Shown piece by piece: positions 1 to 11,426 of a stretch of DNA of 64,000 bases (its first letter is position 1; every line of letters begins with the position of its first letter). Made by a program: the position numbers and the translations under genes. The notes under the pieces are model-generated. The model was given only the letters and a program-made list of their open reading frames with translations. It did not search any database and had not been told where the DNA came from. The stretch is from Doryteuthis pealeii (lineage: Eukaryota > Mollusca > Cephalopoda > Myopsida > Loliginidae): positions 84,149,724 through 84,213,723 of the forward strand of contig CM042157.1 of the NCBI GenBank assembly GCA_023376005.1, in the 5' to 3' direction.

Positions 1-2680
1 ATATGAGACAGACATAGTGTAGAAGAAACACCCTCAAATTCACGAATTGTTCACTGATAATCGTCAGATAAGACATCAGTTGTTCTCATAATGCTAGGCT
101 AAGACTAGAGACCGAAGTCATTCATATAAATTATCCTTACATACACACAGTGTGCAAGTCCTCATGATATACTTTTATCTCTTCACTACATATGATACAC
201 AATAACAACATAATTTAAACTAAATATAAAGCCTCTTTAGCAGCTAGTATAGAAATTTTGTTTTAAAGTCTCTTGTTTGTTGATTGGCTCTCTATTATAT
301 ATCGTTTTTGTTAGAGAATATTTTTCCTTGTTTTGTAGCTATTGCGCAAATACTTTAATTTGAGTTATTTTGCTCTTTGATTTTTGTCATTTTTATTTCT
401 TTATATCGTGTGTTTATATTTTATTTAACAGTATGAGAGATAGAAGATAAATTTTTATTATTAATATCAAAAATCGCAGATATAAGATATCATATTGAGA
501 GTGTTATATACAAACAAAGTCATTATAATTTAAATAAATATAAATAAAAATACTATAATGTCACTAACGAAAAAATAGGTAAACTGAAGAAAGTTTAATA
601 TTAAATGAAATAAATATAGGATCAAACAAAAGAAAATATACAGAGTATAGAGAGTTTTTTTTTTAATTTAAATCAAAAAAAAAGCAAATAAATCAAACGG
701 AGCTAAATATAGTCCATCTCTCAACCTATATGAGTTGAAGTAATTTATATATTAGTTATAAAAAAAAAAAAGAAAATTTTGTCAGTTATATCTTAAATAT
801 ATATAATGCAAGATATAGATACACATATCAGAATCATTTGAAATGGAGCGCAGTGATAGTTTGGTATTTGATGATGCGGCGAACAGATATAGAGTGGGAA
901 AAGACAGAGCAAGTCTGTAAGAGATCAGGTAATAATTGCTAAAATACACAGGTCAAGGTCAATTGTGAAGGCAAGGGCGTTTAATCAAGATAGAGAGGAC
1001 AAGTACAAAGTAAGCTATGATATCTATGTAATGTGCCTGTTAATATCCCAACCCCTCATGGAGCGCGTTGTGGAGGGCTCTGATCCCGGAGGTTGCCACA
1101 ATCACTTTTGATATAGTAGAGTAATCTGGTTTAAAAATTCAGAGTTTCCTGTGTCTAACTAAATAAGGTTATGATTCTAGCCGGTACCACTATAGAAATC
1201 TAAGAAATAGCCAGTCAGATTTCTCTGCCTCGAAGATGATTAGATGACTTCACGACTAAATATATACTCATGTGTACAATATCGCGGCTTCAATGATGTG
1301 GACATCTTAGTTTTTCATTTGATTCATCACAATATCCGGGTTTACTATTGTGCAATTCTTGATACAGTAAGCTCGCACATATTGGAATAAATGACGTTGA
1401 TAAAATGACACAGTTTGGATTGTCTATATCCTGCATTCGACGTGTGTTAAATGTTTTTTTATATTATGTGCACTAGAGGTGGTCAAGAGAATACCATTGC
1501 ATCTTCATACTCGAGTTGTATTATGCGATGTGGCAGTACGGATTTTAACTCCGCCCTCTCTGCCTCACTCACTATCTACTCACTATATGTGCATATACAA
1601 GTGAATGCAGTTCTCTCCTTTTTTGTGTTCACATTTTCTCTTTCTTCTAGTTGTCCCTCATCAGTACTATGAATCCATTTTCAAGACCTAAATTTAATCC
1701 CATATTATGGACAGGTGATCATACCTAACAGATTAATTACTAACTCTCAATGATCAAAGTGAGACTCTGGAGGTATATGAGCAATTGATATAGTGGAGTA
1801 CTCACCTATCTCTCCTGAATACTCTAGATACTGAGATAGCCTACCAATTATAATGTAGTAATTTCAGTGTCTAAAAACTCTGATAGGCTACCAAATTTAT
1901 TTTTTATGTTGTATAGTTGTCGTTTTTCGTATCAGACCTTACGTTTTAAATCTGTTGCTCTTTGTATATCACAGAGTTTTTGTACTCTTTGAGAAAAAAT
2001 CTATGATACTCCACAAATTTTGTAATTAAAACTGTTATTATTTTAACTTTATTGGGGTTTAGATTAGGTGGGGATTGAGGTTGATAAGGATTGCGCATTT
2101 AAGTGGGAAAATGATAATTGAAGAGAGTTATCATGTCTTAGTAATCTAAACCTGGGTACAAAAAGGCTCTATTTATAGACAGCTTAGTTGCAAGTTCAGA
2201 ACCTAAAAGTAAACCAACTAATAACAATAGAATAATTTAAACGCTGCAAGAAAAAAATCTTTCTTACTCTTTAAAAAAAGAAGTACAATTTTATTCGTAA
2301 GTCTATGTAGGCCAGTGAAATGCTGTAACAACATAACTGCCCTGGGGGTGGTGGGTATAATGCACAATGTATGTTCATTCACCCACTTACCCAAAACAAC
2401 AACTCGTGGCCTTGTGGCTGACAAAGGGTAATTCATTTGAGAGGTTCGTGACCACTCAACCCCCCCCCACGCCCCATCCTTCACCTAGCTTTTAATTCCT
2501 ATACAAAAAGAATTTCACCGTTTAGAAGATAAATCACCAAAAGTTTTAGAAAAGGAAAAAAGACGGTATAAAAAGATACAGATTTTCAAATTAGCAACCA
2601 ACAATGGAGGGAGACATGTAAGACCAGCCAAAAGGCAATGGGTAGGGTTTAATGGGAAAGATGAATGACAAGGAAGAGAA
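1..2680. other. AT-rich unassigned DNA
   Basis: I see no gene, repeat copy or RNA here. Reading frames are short and composition-driven. The frame at 1451-1672 (+) and the one at 2218-2484 (-) have no recognisable domain. A C-run at 2461-2470 and short A/T runs are the only local structure. Confidence 0.6.
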
Positions 2681-2697
2681 AAATACAAAAGATGAAG

Positions 2698-4742
2698 AAG
2701 AATAGTGCGTGTTTGGGTGGATGAAATTAGTGAAGAAAGGAGAAGAGAAAGAGGAAAGAAAGTAGAGAAGAAAAAAGGAGAAGAAAAGAGGTAAAGAAAA
2801 GAAAGAGAAGAAAAAGAAGAAAGAAAGAGTAAGAGAAGAAAGTAGAGAAGAAAAAGAAGAAAGAAGTAGAGAAAGAAAGTAGAAGAAGAAAGAAAGAAAG
2901 AAAGAAGTAAGAGAAAGAAAGATAGAGAAGAAAAAGAAGAAAGAAGAGTAGAGAAGAAAAAGAAGAAAAGATAGAGTAGAGAAAGAAAGAGAAAGAAAAA
3001 GGAAAGAAAGTAGAGAAGAAAAGAGAAGAAAAAGAAGAAAGATAGAGAAAGAAAGTAGAGAAGAAAAAGAAGAAAAAGTAGAGAAATAGAGTAGAAAAGA
3101 AAGTAGAGAAGAAAAAGAAGAAAGAAAGAGTAGAAAGAAAGAGAGAAGAAGAAGAAAGAAAAGAGTAGAGAAGAAAGTAGAGAAGAAAAAGAAGAAAGAA
3201 AGAGTAGAAAGAAAAGAGAAGAAAAGAAGAAAGATAGAGAGAAGAAGAAAGTAGAGAAGAAGAAGAAGAAAGAAGAGTAGAGAAAGAAAGTAGAGAAAAA
3301 GAAAAAAAAGAAAGAAAGAAAAAGAGAGAGGAAAAGAAAAGTAGAGAAAGAAAAAGAAGAAAGAAAGAGTAGAAGAAAAAAGTAGAGAAGAAAGAAGAAA
3401 GAAAGAGTAAGAGAAGAAAAGAAAGTAGAGAAGAAAAAAGAAGAAGAAGAGTAGAGAAAGAAATAGAGAAGAAAAAGAAGAAAGAAAGAGTAGTAGAGAA
3501 AGAAAGTAGAGAAGAAAAAGAAAAAGAAGAAAGAAAGAGTAGAGAAAGAAAGTAGAGAAAGAAAAAGAAGAAAAGAAAGAGTAGAGAAAGAAAAGTAGAG
3601 AAGAAAGAAGAAGAAGAGTAAAGAGAAGAAAGAAAGAGAAAGAAAAAAAAAGAAGAAGAAAGAGTAGAGAAAGAAAAGGAAGAAAAAGAAGAAAGAAAGA
3701 AAAGAAGAGTAGAGAAGAAAAAGAGAAAGAAAGAGTAGGGAAAGAAAGTAGAGAAGAAAAAGAAGAAAGAAAAAGAGAGAGAAAAGAAAGTAGAGAAAAA
3801 AGAAAGAAAGAAGGAGAAAGAAAGTAGAGAAAGAAAGAAGAAGAAAGAGTAGAGAAGAGAAAGAAGAGTAGAAAGAAAGTAGAGAAGAAAAAGAAAGAAA
3901 GAAAGAGTAGGGAAAAAAGTAAGAGAAGAAGAAAGAAGAGTAGAAGAAGAGAAAGAAAAAGAAGAAAGAAAGAGTAGAGAAAGAAAGTAGAGAAGAAAAA
4001 GAAGAAAGAAGAGAGTAGGGAAAGAAGTAGAGAAGAAAAAGAAGAAAGAAAGAGTAGAGAAAGAAAGTAGAGAGAAAAAGAAGAAAGAAAGAGTAGAGAA
4101 AGAAAGTAGAGAAGAAAAGAAGAAAGAAAGAGTAGAGAAAGAAAGAGAGAGAAAAGAAGAAAAAGAAAGAAAGAGTAGAAAGAAAGAAAAGAGTAGAGAA
4201 AAGAAAGTAGAGAGAAAAAGAAGAAGAAAGAGAAGAGAGAAAGAAAGTAGAGAAAAAAGAAGAAAAGAAAGAAAGAAAAGTAGAGAAAAAAGAAGAAAGA
4301 AAGAGTAAGAAGTAGAGAAGTAAGAGAAGAAGAAAGAGAAAGAAAGTAGAAAAAGAAAAAGAAGAAAGAAAGAAGAGAGAAAAGAGAAGAAAAAGAAAGA
4401 AGAGAGAAAGAAGACAGGAGAAAGGAGAGAAGAAAGAAAAAGTAAAGAAAATTTAAAAAAGAAAAAAAAAAGAATAAAATGAAATAAAGAAAAATAAGAT
4501 GCTGAAAATGGAGAGTGAGGTAGACTAAAAGATGGATAAATAAATAAAAGATGAAGAAAAAATAAATGAAAAGAGAATGAAATGAAAAGAAGAAATGAGA
4601 GATGGGTGAAAGTGAAAGAAAGGGAAAAGATGAGTAAAAAAAAAAAAGAAAGAAAAATATAAAAAAAATAAAGAAAAAGTGATTGAAGTAGAAAAGAAAG
4701 AAGTTAATAAAAAGAAAGAAAGAAAGAAAGAGAGAAAGAAAA
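2698..4742 (+). repeat. 2-kb purine-rich minisatellite
   Basis: About 2 kb made almost only of A and G on the + strand, interrupted by single T residues in GTAGAG/AGTAG words. Where order is best (about 3950-4150) the period is near 40 bp: a GTAGAGAAG block, an AAAAAGAAGAAAG block, then AAAGAGTAGAGAAAG. Unit edges drift by many 1-2 base indels. The tract ends in plainer GAAA/AAAT-rich sequence near 4440-4742. No coding potential. Confidence 0.9.
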
Positions 4743-4884
4743 TCTTTGTCTGATTATTTCAGTCAGGTTTATTTATTTTTCAAAAGCTGGATTTGGATTT
4801 TAATTATATTTGACCCCACCCCCCACCACCACTCCTCCTCATAAAACGTAACACGGTGCTTGTGGGTATGCACACACACTAGAA

Positions 4885-4887
<3 letters not shown>

Positions 4888-4960
<73 letters not shown>
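4888..4960. repeat. (AT)n-(GT)n compound microsatellite
   Basis: About 40 bases of AT dinucleotides pass directly into about 32 bases of GT dinucleotides. The same AT-to-GT order recurs at 5099-5158 and 5479-5556. Confidence 0.95.
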
Positions 4961-4970
<10 letters not shown>

Positions 4971-5096
4971 GAACAAATGTCTTACCTGCGAACTGGCTCA
5001 CACACAGAACCAGATGTTCAAACACACTTATTGGAAATGGCACAGGTGTGTAGGGTGGAAGTATACCATGTAATCAGCTGCATTCACATTCCTAAG

Positions 5097-5098
<2 letters not shown>

Positions 5099-5158
<60 letters not shown>
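5099..5158. repeat. (AT)n-(GT)n compound microsatellite
   Basis: About 33 bases of AT repeat followed by about 26 bases of GT repeat, in the same order and orientation as the tracts on either side. Confidence 0.95.
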
Positions 5159-5234
5159 CTGTATCACTCTAATACACATTATTAAATCTACATCGAGATA
5201 TGAGCACATACACACATTATAGATATATATATTA

Positions 5235-5460
5235 AGTAAAGTTGGTGGAGTTGCCTGTTATCGGTAACAGACGGACAGCGAGGGAGTCTATCCCATTTTC
5301 GCTAGCACTAGACTAGAGAGATTGTTTTTGCTGTGGTGGGGCATCACACCTGCAGTCATTTCTCCAGTTTACTGCATAGATTACTCAATCTGTGCTAATC
5401 ATGTGCTGAGTTGGCGGGGACCAGTACCGAACCAGAACCCTTCGATTTCTAGGTGGGCAC
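5235..5460 (-). repeat. SINE-2 copy, head-truncated
   Basis: On the minus strand this matches the body of the tRNA-headed SINE-2 seen intact at 17853-18104. Shared words include the GAGGGAGTCTATCCC block and the CTGTGCTA...GCTGAGTTGGCGGGGAC block. The B-box remnant (GGTTCGGTAC) is present, but the A box is missing because the copy stops at 5460, where TA-rich sequence begins. Older and more diverged than other copies. Confidence 0.75.
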
Positions 5461-5478
5461 TTATCTATCTATCCATCT

Positions 5479-5488
5479 ATATATATAT

Positions 5489-5556
<68 letters not shown>
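5479..5556. repeat. (AT)n-(GT)n compound microsatellite
   Basis: AT repeat with one phase slip near 5498, followed by about 34 bases of GT repeat. It directly abuts the hammerhead-like repeat that follows. Confidence 0.95.
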
Positions 5557-5557
<1 letters not shown>

Positions 5558-5559
<2 letters not shown>

Positions 5560-5650
5560 TAAATATTTTAGAAAGAACAAACACATGATGTTAAAATTCG
5601 CTGACAGAAATCTGTTTCGACCCTTTATTGAAGTGGTCTTCATCAAGAGC
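5558..5650 (-). ncRNA. hammerhead-ribozyme-like fold in a dispersed repeat
   Basis: On the minus strand, stem I UCGCU/AGCGA, stem II GACC/GGUC and stem III ACAG/CUGU can all form. They surround a junction carrying UGAUGA, CGAAA and a C at the expected cleavage position. This is hammerhead three-way-junction architecture. The 5' core strand reads CUUGAUGAAG, two bases longer than the canonical CUGAUGAG, so activity is uncertain. A second copy of the 3' half lies at 6005-6095. Hammerheads are known in Penelope-like elements, retrozymes and some SINEs; which class this belongs to is not visible. Confidence 0.55.
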
Positions 5651-6004
5651 GATGTGTGTATGATAGAGAAACGGTATGAGTGGACCGTTATAAGATGAAA
5701 GTGGTACAGACGAGACGTTCGAGTTCATAGCCGGAATTTTTGTTTTATTTTTAAATTTTAAAATTTTGAAAATGCATATTCTGTTTTGAAAATAAGATAA
5801 ATTTTATTTTATTAAATCAGAAGCATTATAGTCCACAAAGAAAACTCAAAAGAGTTTGATGTAAATATGTATAAAATGTATAGAAAGTATCAAAAAGTTC
5901 AAAAATCCCAGCATTGCAAACCACGATAGTCACCGGAGATGTAGATATCCAGGTATTTTTGTTTTTTCAAAAGACAATGAAAAAGTGAATGGAAGTGAAT
6001 CCGA

Positions 6005-6095
6005 CAGTATGAAATTAATATTTTAGAAAAAAACAAACATATGACGTTAAAATTCGCTGACAGAAATCTGTTTCGACCCTTTATTGAAGTGGTAC
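6005..6095 (-). repeat. partial second copy of the hammerhead-like repeat
   Basis: Matches the repeat at 5558-5650 over the segment carrying stem III (CAG-AAAT-CTG), CGAAA and the stem II loop. It then diverges after AAGTGGT, so the CUGAUGA half is lost. About 450 bp of AT-rich sequence separates the two copies. Confidence 0.7.
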
Positions 6096-6430
6096 AGACT
6101 AATACAAAAGTCAATCAATCTATACTTTCATATTCAGACACACTCAAGAACGTAGAGAAGATACTGATATTACTAACTTTTTTCATCTATAAATTGCCGG
6201 CTCTACATGAAACTTCGAGTAACAGAGTTATACCTGCACTGACATAACAGTATCAAGCACTTTTTATGCAAAAACTTTCCTATTTGCATCTCGTTTGATA
6301 TATATAAGTAAATAGTGCTCAATATCCTAGATAGAGCATGTATATCTAAATTAGCACCAGCTTTGAGAATTGCATAGGTGAGGAACTGGCAATAACCAAG
6401 CGCCATTGACTTCATGTCAGCAATACCCTA

Positions 6431-6475
<45 letters not shown>

Positions 6476-6478
<3 letters not shown>

Positions 6479-6947
6479 GAAACTTGCAAATTGGTCGGAA
6501 AATTAAAATGACAGTTTAACTTCAGTCTATGATTGAACTTTTTGCGAATCGGGTTACGGTTTAGGGGTTTGGGGATTAAGGTTGTTTTTAAGTACGTATT
6601 GCTACAAAAACAACAAAAAACAACAAATTACTATACATTTAATGTTGAAAAATATTTTTTTAAAACCGCGTTTTTTGAAATTATACATTGCAATACTAAC
6701 ACAAACAACTGAGACTAATGTGTCTACCGTTGGTTTCAATAATTAATTTCAATGGTTAATAATGTATAGTAATTTGGGTTTTTTGTTGCTTTTTTAAGCA
6801 ATACGTAATTAAAAACAACCTTAATCCTCAAACCCCTAAACCGTAACCCAATTCGCAAAAAATTCATTCAGACAGTAGTTAAACTGTCATGGGGAACCAC
6901 CAAAAAACTTTCCGTTTTAATTTTCCGACCAATTTGCAAGTAGAGCC
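6476..6947. mobile_element. MITE-A, full length
   Basis: Begins GGCGAAACTTGCAAATTGG and ends with the inverse, GCAAGTAGAGCC. The two arms are inverted repeats of roughly 170 bp around an AT-rich centre. The element sits in a (TA)n tract, so its 8-bp target duplication (ATATATAT on both sides) cannot be told from the microsatellite. Other copies have unambiguous 8-bp duplications. No ORF; it must be mobilised in trans. The 8-bp duplication points to hAT, P or Merlin-type transposase. Confidence 0.85.
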
Positions 6948-7014
6948 ATATATATATGTGTGTGTGTGTGTTGTATCAAGTATTCGTAATCCAAATAATT
7001 TCTAAACAGATTTA

Positions 7015-7165
7015 TTTGACCTATAAATGGGAATCTGACAGATACTACTACTCCATGTCAGAGTGGACCTTGGAGTAATGACAATGAAGGGGGGTTCTCC
7101 ACATTCCTCAGATTTCCAGAACTGGAACCTCACCATCGGATGCAGTTTATTGTATGACATAAACG
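7015..7165 (-). repeat. retroposon K internal fragment
   Basis: Resembles the middle of retroposon K: the 'taaatgggaatctgac' block, the AGAGTGGACC block and the ACTGGAACCTCACCATC block, in the order of the complete copy at 22501-23085. Both ends are missing. Confidence 0.7.
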
Positions 7166-7239
7166 AGGAAGACCAGAAGTGGAATGTAATAAAAACAACA
7201 AAGAAGAAGATATTGAAAAGAAAAGAAAAGAAAATAACC

Positions 7240-7558
7240 AGAACATTTTATATATATATATATTACCAACCCCTCCGTACGAGCAGGATGCAACACAAGG
7301 TCAATTTCTTAAGCGGAGTTTAGCAGGTTTGAATTCAGAGTGTTCCCTCTCCTAGACTGGTTACCTAGCCATGGTTAAAGAGTTCAGTCTGCCCTGCTAT
7401 TTACCCATAGCTGGAGGGAGAATTGGATCCATACCTTTCCCAAGGGTATTAGCGCCATGTGAAATTCCAACAGCTTCGTCCAGGAATTGAACTCGCGTTG
7501 ACGAGTCCATTTCCTACGACTCTAACCATTAGACCACGCGCCTCCATTAGAACATTTT
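7240..7558 (-). mobile_element. SINE-1 with target-site duplication
   Basis: A tRNA-derived SINE on the minus strand. The head at the right end carries the A-box-like TGGTCTAATGG and a degraded B box (GAGTTCAATTCC). The body contains CATGGCTAGGTAACCAGTC and CGCTTAAGAAATTGACC. The 3' tail is a (TA)n run at 7250-7263. The insertion is bracketed by the 10-bp direct repeat AGAACATTTT at 7240-7249 and 7549-7558, the signature of LINE-mediated retroposition. The head is not a functional tRNA. Confidence 0.88.
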
Positions 7559-7903
7559 GTATAAGAAGTTCAAACTTTTGATTCCCATTTGATAAATGAA
7601 TTCAAAATGTCTTAACCCCCCCCCCCCACCTCGCCGCCTGTGGACCACCGGGTTGAAAACATTTTATTTGTAAACACAGACAATTCTCTTTATCTGATCT
7701 TGTTAACTGTAAACATTGATTCCAAAAATAATCGAGTTTTTTCCACTTAAAATGATTTTATAGAAATCATTTCTTCTTTTTTTTTTAATACTAGTTTTAT
7801 TATTTTTCTATTTTCAACAAAATCAAACATTCTATTTAACTTTGAAATTGCATTGGGACTATTTACATTAAAAACGGCCAATTTAGCAGCAAACATCTAC
7901 TAA
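7559..7903. other. unassigned AT-rich spacer
   Basis: Contains a C-run near 7617-7627 and a T-run near 7779-7788. I see no gene or repeat copy. Confidence 0.5.
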
Positions 7904-8024
7904 TCATGATATTGATACTCGTGTTCCTTAATTGTACGACCGTTATCATCTTGCAACACCCTATGGTTAAAAATAAGACTGTCTAAATCGGCCAAGATGA
8001 AAAGAGAGAGAGAGAGAGAGAGAG

Positions 8025-8074
<50 letters not shown>

Positions 8075-8193
8075 AAATTAAGATTATTATACTTTTTACA
8101 TATGAGCTATTGCGAAATAGTTCAATATGTAAGCATATCAAACGTTGTAATAGTTGAATTATCATACTGCGGTATATCCACAAGTCCTGCTAG
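7904..8193 (+). mobile_element. non-autonomous Helitron, family D
   Basis: Starts TC (TCATGATATTGATACTCG) after host A and ends CTGCTAG before host T, the Helitron rule A|TC...CTRR|T. A small hairpin ATAC-CGCA-GTAT lies about 13 nt inside the CTAG end on the complementary strand and keeps its stem in another copy near 61620. A (GA)n tract at about 8003-8072 has expanded inside the element. No Rep/helicase ORF. Other family members: 21171-21635, 44983-45473, 61609-62077 and the ends around 62579. Confidence 0.72.
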
Positions 8194-8970
8194 TTGTTTT
8201 GATTAATTAACAGTCAATAAAAGACAAGAATATTAAGGTTTGTTAAATGTTTTTCATATGTTCTTCACTGTGAAATTTTAAAAGTAAATTTTATGAGTTC
8301 AACTAAAAAAAATATTCCCGAGTTATTCTGAAACTATAACAACAACAAAAAAAGAATCTTTCAAAAATCGTTGAAAACCAATAATCGGTTATTGAATATG
8401 CACAAGAAAACAATTATGTCGAATAGAGCCACCCATAGATTTAAATGTATAATTGTCAAAGAGAGATAATATGTAATTTTACAGTCCGGATTTCTACATA
8501 AAAATTACCCTGTTGCATGTAAAACAGATAGGTTTATTCATTTTTTAAGATAACGGTGTAATCTTTGACAATCGGATAATTTGATCTTTGAATTAACTGT
8601 TTTTCTTTGTAACAACTCTGTATGATCGTTACTTTTTTGCGAGATTTTAAAAAAACAAAGTTCAAAAATATTTACTTTCGTTTATTCAATATAGCTTAAA
8701 CTGATCACGTGACCCGAAAATGGGTATACCTAACAATCATCCAAAATATTCACAAACATTTAACTGGATACATTCTTGCTTGTTATCAATGAATAAATTT
8801 GATATTCTAATTTTATTCACTTGATTAGAATTTTAATTCATAGGGTTGCACAAACTTGACATTTTGATAGCGTTGATAGAGAAGATTTGCCAGTTGAGTA
8901 AAAGAAGGCGACTGGGGTATGAGGCAGAGTATGACGTGTGAACGAATGAATGACAGTATCATAGAGATAT
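8194..8970. other. unassigned AT-rich DNA
   Basis: No gene seen. A 17-bp inverted repeat (GGGTATGAGGCAGA with its complement) at about 8914-8928 and 8970-8986 marks the left edge of repeat F. Confidence 0.5.
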
Positions 8971-8979
8971 CTGCCTCAT

Positions 8980-9250
8980 ACCCCACTTATACGGGCTGGG
9001 CACAAGGCCTCGTTTTAATGTGGGCCCACCCACAAGCCGAAGCTCATGGGTGGGAAATAACAAAAATTGCGTCGATCCCCTCGGCATTCCCCTCAAGGCT
9101 CAGGCACTGGGCAATAAACCCAGCCCTGCCCCCCCCCCAAGGGGGAAGGTATTGCCTGGGGGGAAGCCCCCTGGGATCGACGCTATTATTTGTACTTTAC
9201 CGGTCCAGTGGCCGAAGCACACTAGACCCCCCGGGTGGCAGTATCATCAG
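8980..9250. repeat. GC-rich dispersed repeat F
   Basis: GC-rich block containing ATGGGTGG, GGCAATAAACCCAGCCCTG, GGTATTGCCTGG and GGGATCGACGCTATTA. The same blocks recur in the same order at 10354-10612 and, in copy B, at about 35400-35650. I cannot assign it to a TE class. Reading frames through it are not conserved between copies. Confidence 0.75.
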
Positions 9251-9269
9251 GCAGGCCTAAAAGTCAGAG

Positions 9270-9833
9270 TTGGTTGGTTGGATTTTACGGCATGTCAACC
9301 CTTATTGGGTCATTTTATGCCAGAAACGTTCTGTTTGATTCTTTCTTGATGGATACTCAATTTTTAAAAAACTCACTTTCTTCTATTTAACCCATATATG
9401 GGACCCTAACAGGTACTACCATTCAAGCTCAGAGTGGACCTGGGAGTAATGGTAATGATGGGGTACCCTACACTCCCCAGTGCTCCAGAATTTGAACTTC
9501 ACCATCATATAGAGTTTAACGTCATACCCAAGACTCTAAGACCTCCAGTCACCGCCCTCTAGCACATATACGATAAAAAGGATTAGTGCTTGCCATAAGG
9601 ACAACCATATAGGTGCTAGGGCTTGACGTGACCAGCCGATTGATCTAAGGGGGCCTCTCCGGCCGCCTGTCTAGCCTAAGTAAGGGCAAAAGTGATGTGT
9701 TGTAATGTTATGGATTGGTCAATCATCAGGGTTCCATCCTTAAGCATCACGACCCACAAGTGGCTCAATCGGGAGGGATCTTACACCTCTGTAGAGGTGC
9801 AGTCGGTGTATTCTAAAGCCCCAGACGACAGGA
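9270..9833 (-). mobile_element. retroposon K, near full length
   Basis: Same order of blocks as the complete copy at 22501-23085. At the left are the (TTGG)n tail and ACGGCATGTCAACC; in the middle, AACCCATATATGGGACCC and CTAGGGCTTGACGTGACCAGC; at the right end, GAGGTGCAGTCGGTG. The sense strand is minus, with the A/C-rich tail at the left. Copy A of the large duplication begins inside its right end at about 9813. Confidence 0.8.
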
Positions 9834-10353
9834 CTGGTTACCTACCAGGCAAATAAGAGATAAAGCCAACTCAATTATACGTGTCCCCAAAAACTTCATG
9901 GCAGACCAAAAAAAAAGAGTGAAAACTGCCCAGAATTGTCAAGATTAGTGACCCGTAGTTAAAAGACCCCTTCGGTTCTTTTATTCCAGGAAATGTCTCT
10001 TTGGTTTAAGGGGATTGAAATGAAATAAAAAAAATCTCCCAGGAGACACCAGACAGGAAGAACCCCCAGGGCATACGCAGAGAAAAAGCCTCTTCCTGGC
10101 ACCAAAAAGCTCCCTCGACCAACCCGCAGACACACGACGCTTTGACTGGCTCAGGGAGAAAGTCCCTCTCCAAGAAATAGTTGTGAACCTACGAATAAAA
10201 GGCTACATAAAAGTACAACTTTCGTCTCTTTTTTCTTCCTTAATTCAAGAACGAAAACCACGTATAATGGAGTTCAAGAAAAGAAATCAGCAACATCTCA
10301 CCAAATAACCAAAGCTTATTCCAACATAATACCCCTAACCCCATAGGAATATT
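9834..10353. other. unassigned, copy A
   Basis: Moderate-GC sequence that recurs only in copy B (34865-35395). B carries many single-base indels here, so no common reading frame survives. No domain recognised. Confidence 0.5.
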
Positions 10354-10612
10354 ATCCTCGTACCCCACTTGTACAAGGTCAGACACAAAGGCCCTATTTA
10401 CGTGGGACCACCCACAACCCGAGACTTATGGGTGGCAGGTGGAAAATTCGCGTGGTCCCCAAAAACTTCATGGCAGACTCAAGGGGGTTGCCTCAGGCGC
10501 TGGGCAATAAACCCAGCCCTGCCCCTTTAAATCAAAGGGGCAGGTATTGCCTGGGGGGGATAGCCCCCTGGGATCGACGCTATTAATTTACTTTACCGAT
10601 CCAGCGGCCGAA
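10354..10612. repeat. GC-rich dispersed repeat F, second copy
   Basis: Shares ordered blocks with 8980-9250: TACCCCACTTGTAC, ATGGGTGG, GGGCAATAAACCCAGCCCTG, GGCAGGTATTGCCTGG, GGGATCGACGCTATTA. An internal stretch differs (CCTTTAAATCAAAGGGG replaces the C/G runs). Confidence 0.75.
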
Positions 10613-10919
10613 AAAAAACCCATAGTTAAAAATGACCCAAAATATTCACAACTCATATTTATGGACATTATGAACTTTGGGAAATTCTTATATAATTCTG
10701 ACACAGATAAGAATAAATTGCTTATGAGTTGGTGTTTAATTCTCTAGAAGTGCCCAACATGTCTTGTTCTACTGACTTGAATGATTTATGAGATGGGAGG
10801 CAAGTGGCTTTACAGCTGTTTTGTAGGGTGTTGCTCCACGGATTTGATATGAAATCCAAAGTTGCTCTATGAGTGTCAAATAACCAAAGCTTATTCCAAC
10901 ATAATACCCCTAACCCCAT

Positions 10920-11426
10920 AGGTTTATTCTTGTTTTGTTTTGTTTTACGGCATATCAACCTCGGTGGGTCATTTAATGCCGATAAAGTTTTGAAATAAAT
11001 CAATACTTAATGGATAATACATTTTTTTTATAAATACATTTTTCTATTTAACCCATAGATGGGACCCTAACAGTTAATACCACTCCGGGTCAGAGTGGAC
11101 CAGGGAGCAATGGTGATGAAGGGGTGCTCCATTCCCCAAACCTCAAAACTGGAACCTCACCATCAGATAGAGTTTAACGACATTCTTAGGACATGTAGAT
11201 CCTCAGCCACCGCCTTCCAGCATCAATATGATAAAAAGGGGTTGGGGCTTGCTATAAGAGCAATAGGGTTGGGGCAATCATATAGGTGCTAGGGCTTGAC
11301 GTGACCAGCCGATTGATCGGAGGGGGCTCTCATTCCCAGGACATGTAGACCCTCAGCCAACGCCTTCTAGCACCATATGATAAGGATTGGGGGTTACCAT
11401 AAGGGCAATAGGGAGGTTTATTCTTG
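10920..11426 (-). mobile_element. retroposon K, 5'-rearranged, with 13-bp TSD
   Basis: Body 10933-11413 is flanked by the direct repeat AGGTTTATTCTTG at 10920-10932 and 11414-11426. The 3' tail (TTTTG)n and ACGGCATATCAACC lie at the left. Toward the right an internal block (GGACATGTAGA...CATATGATAA...AGGGCAATAGG) occurs twice, so this copy carries an internal duplication in place of the normal 5' end. The duplication supports retroposition on the minus strand. Confidence 0.85.

Noticed and set aside
2770..4440. Lys/Arg/Glu-rich coding interpretation of the purine tract
   Set aside because: Stops from TAG words occur every few dozen bases in all frames, and unit indels shift the phase.
8919..9349. 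Overlapping 113- and 109-codon plus frames
   Set aside because: They run through repeat F and retroposon K, and neither frame is conserved in the second F copy at 10354.
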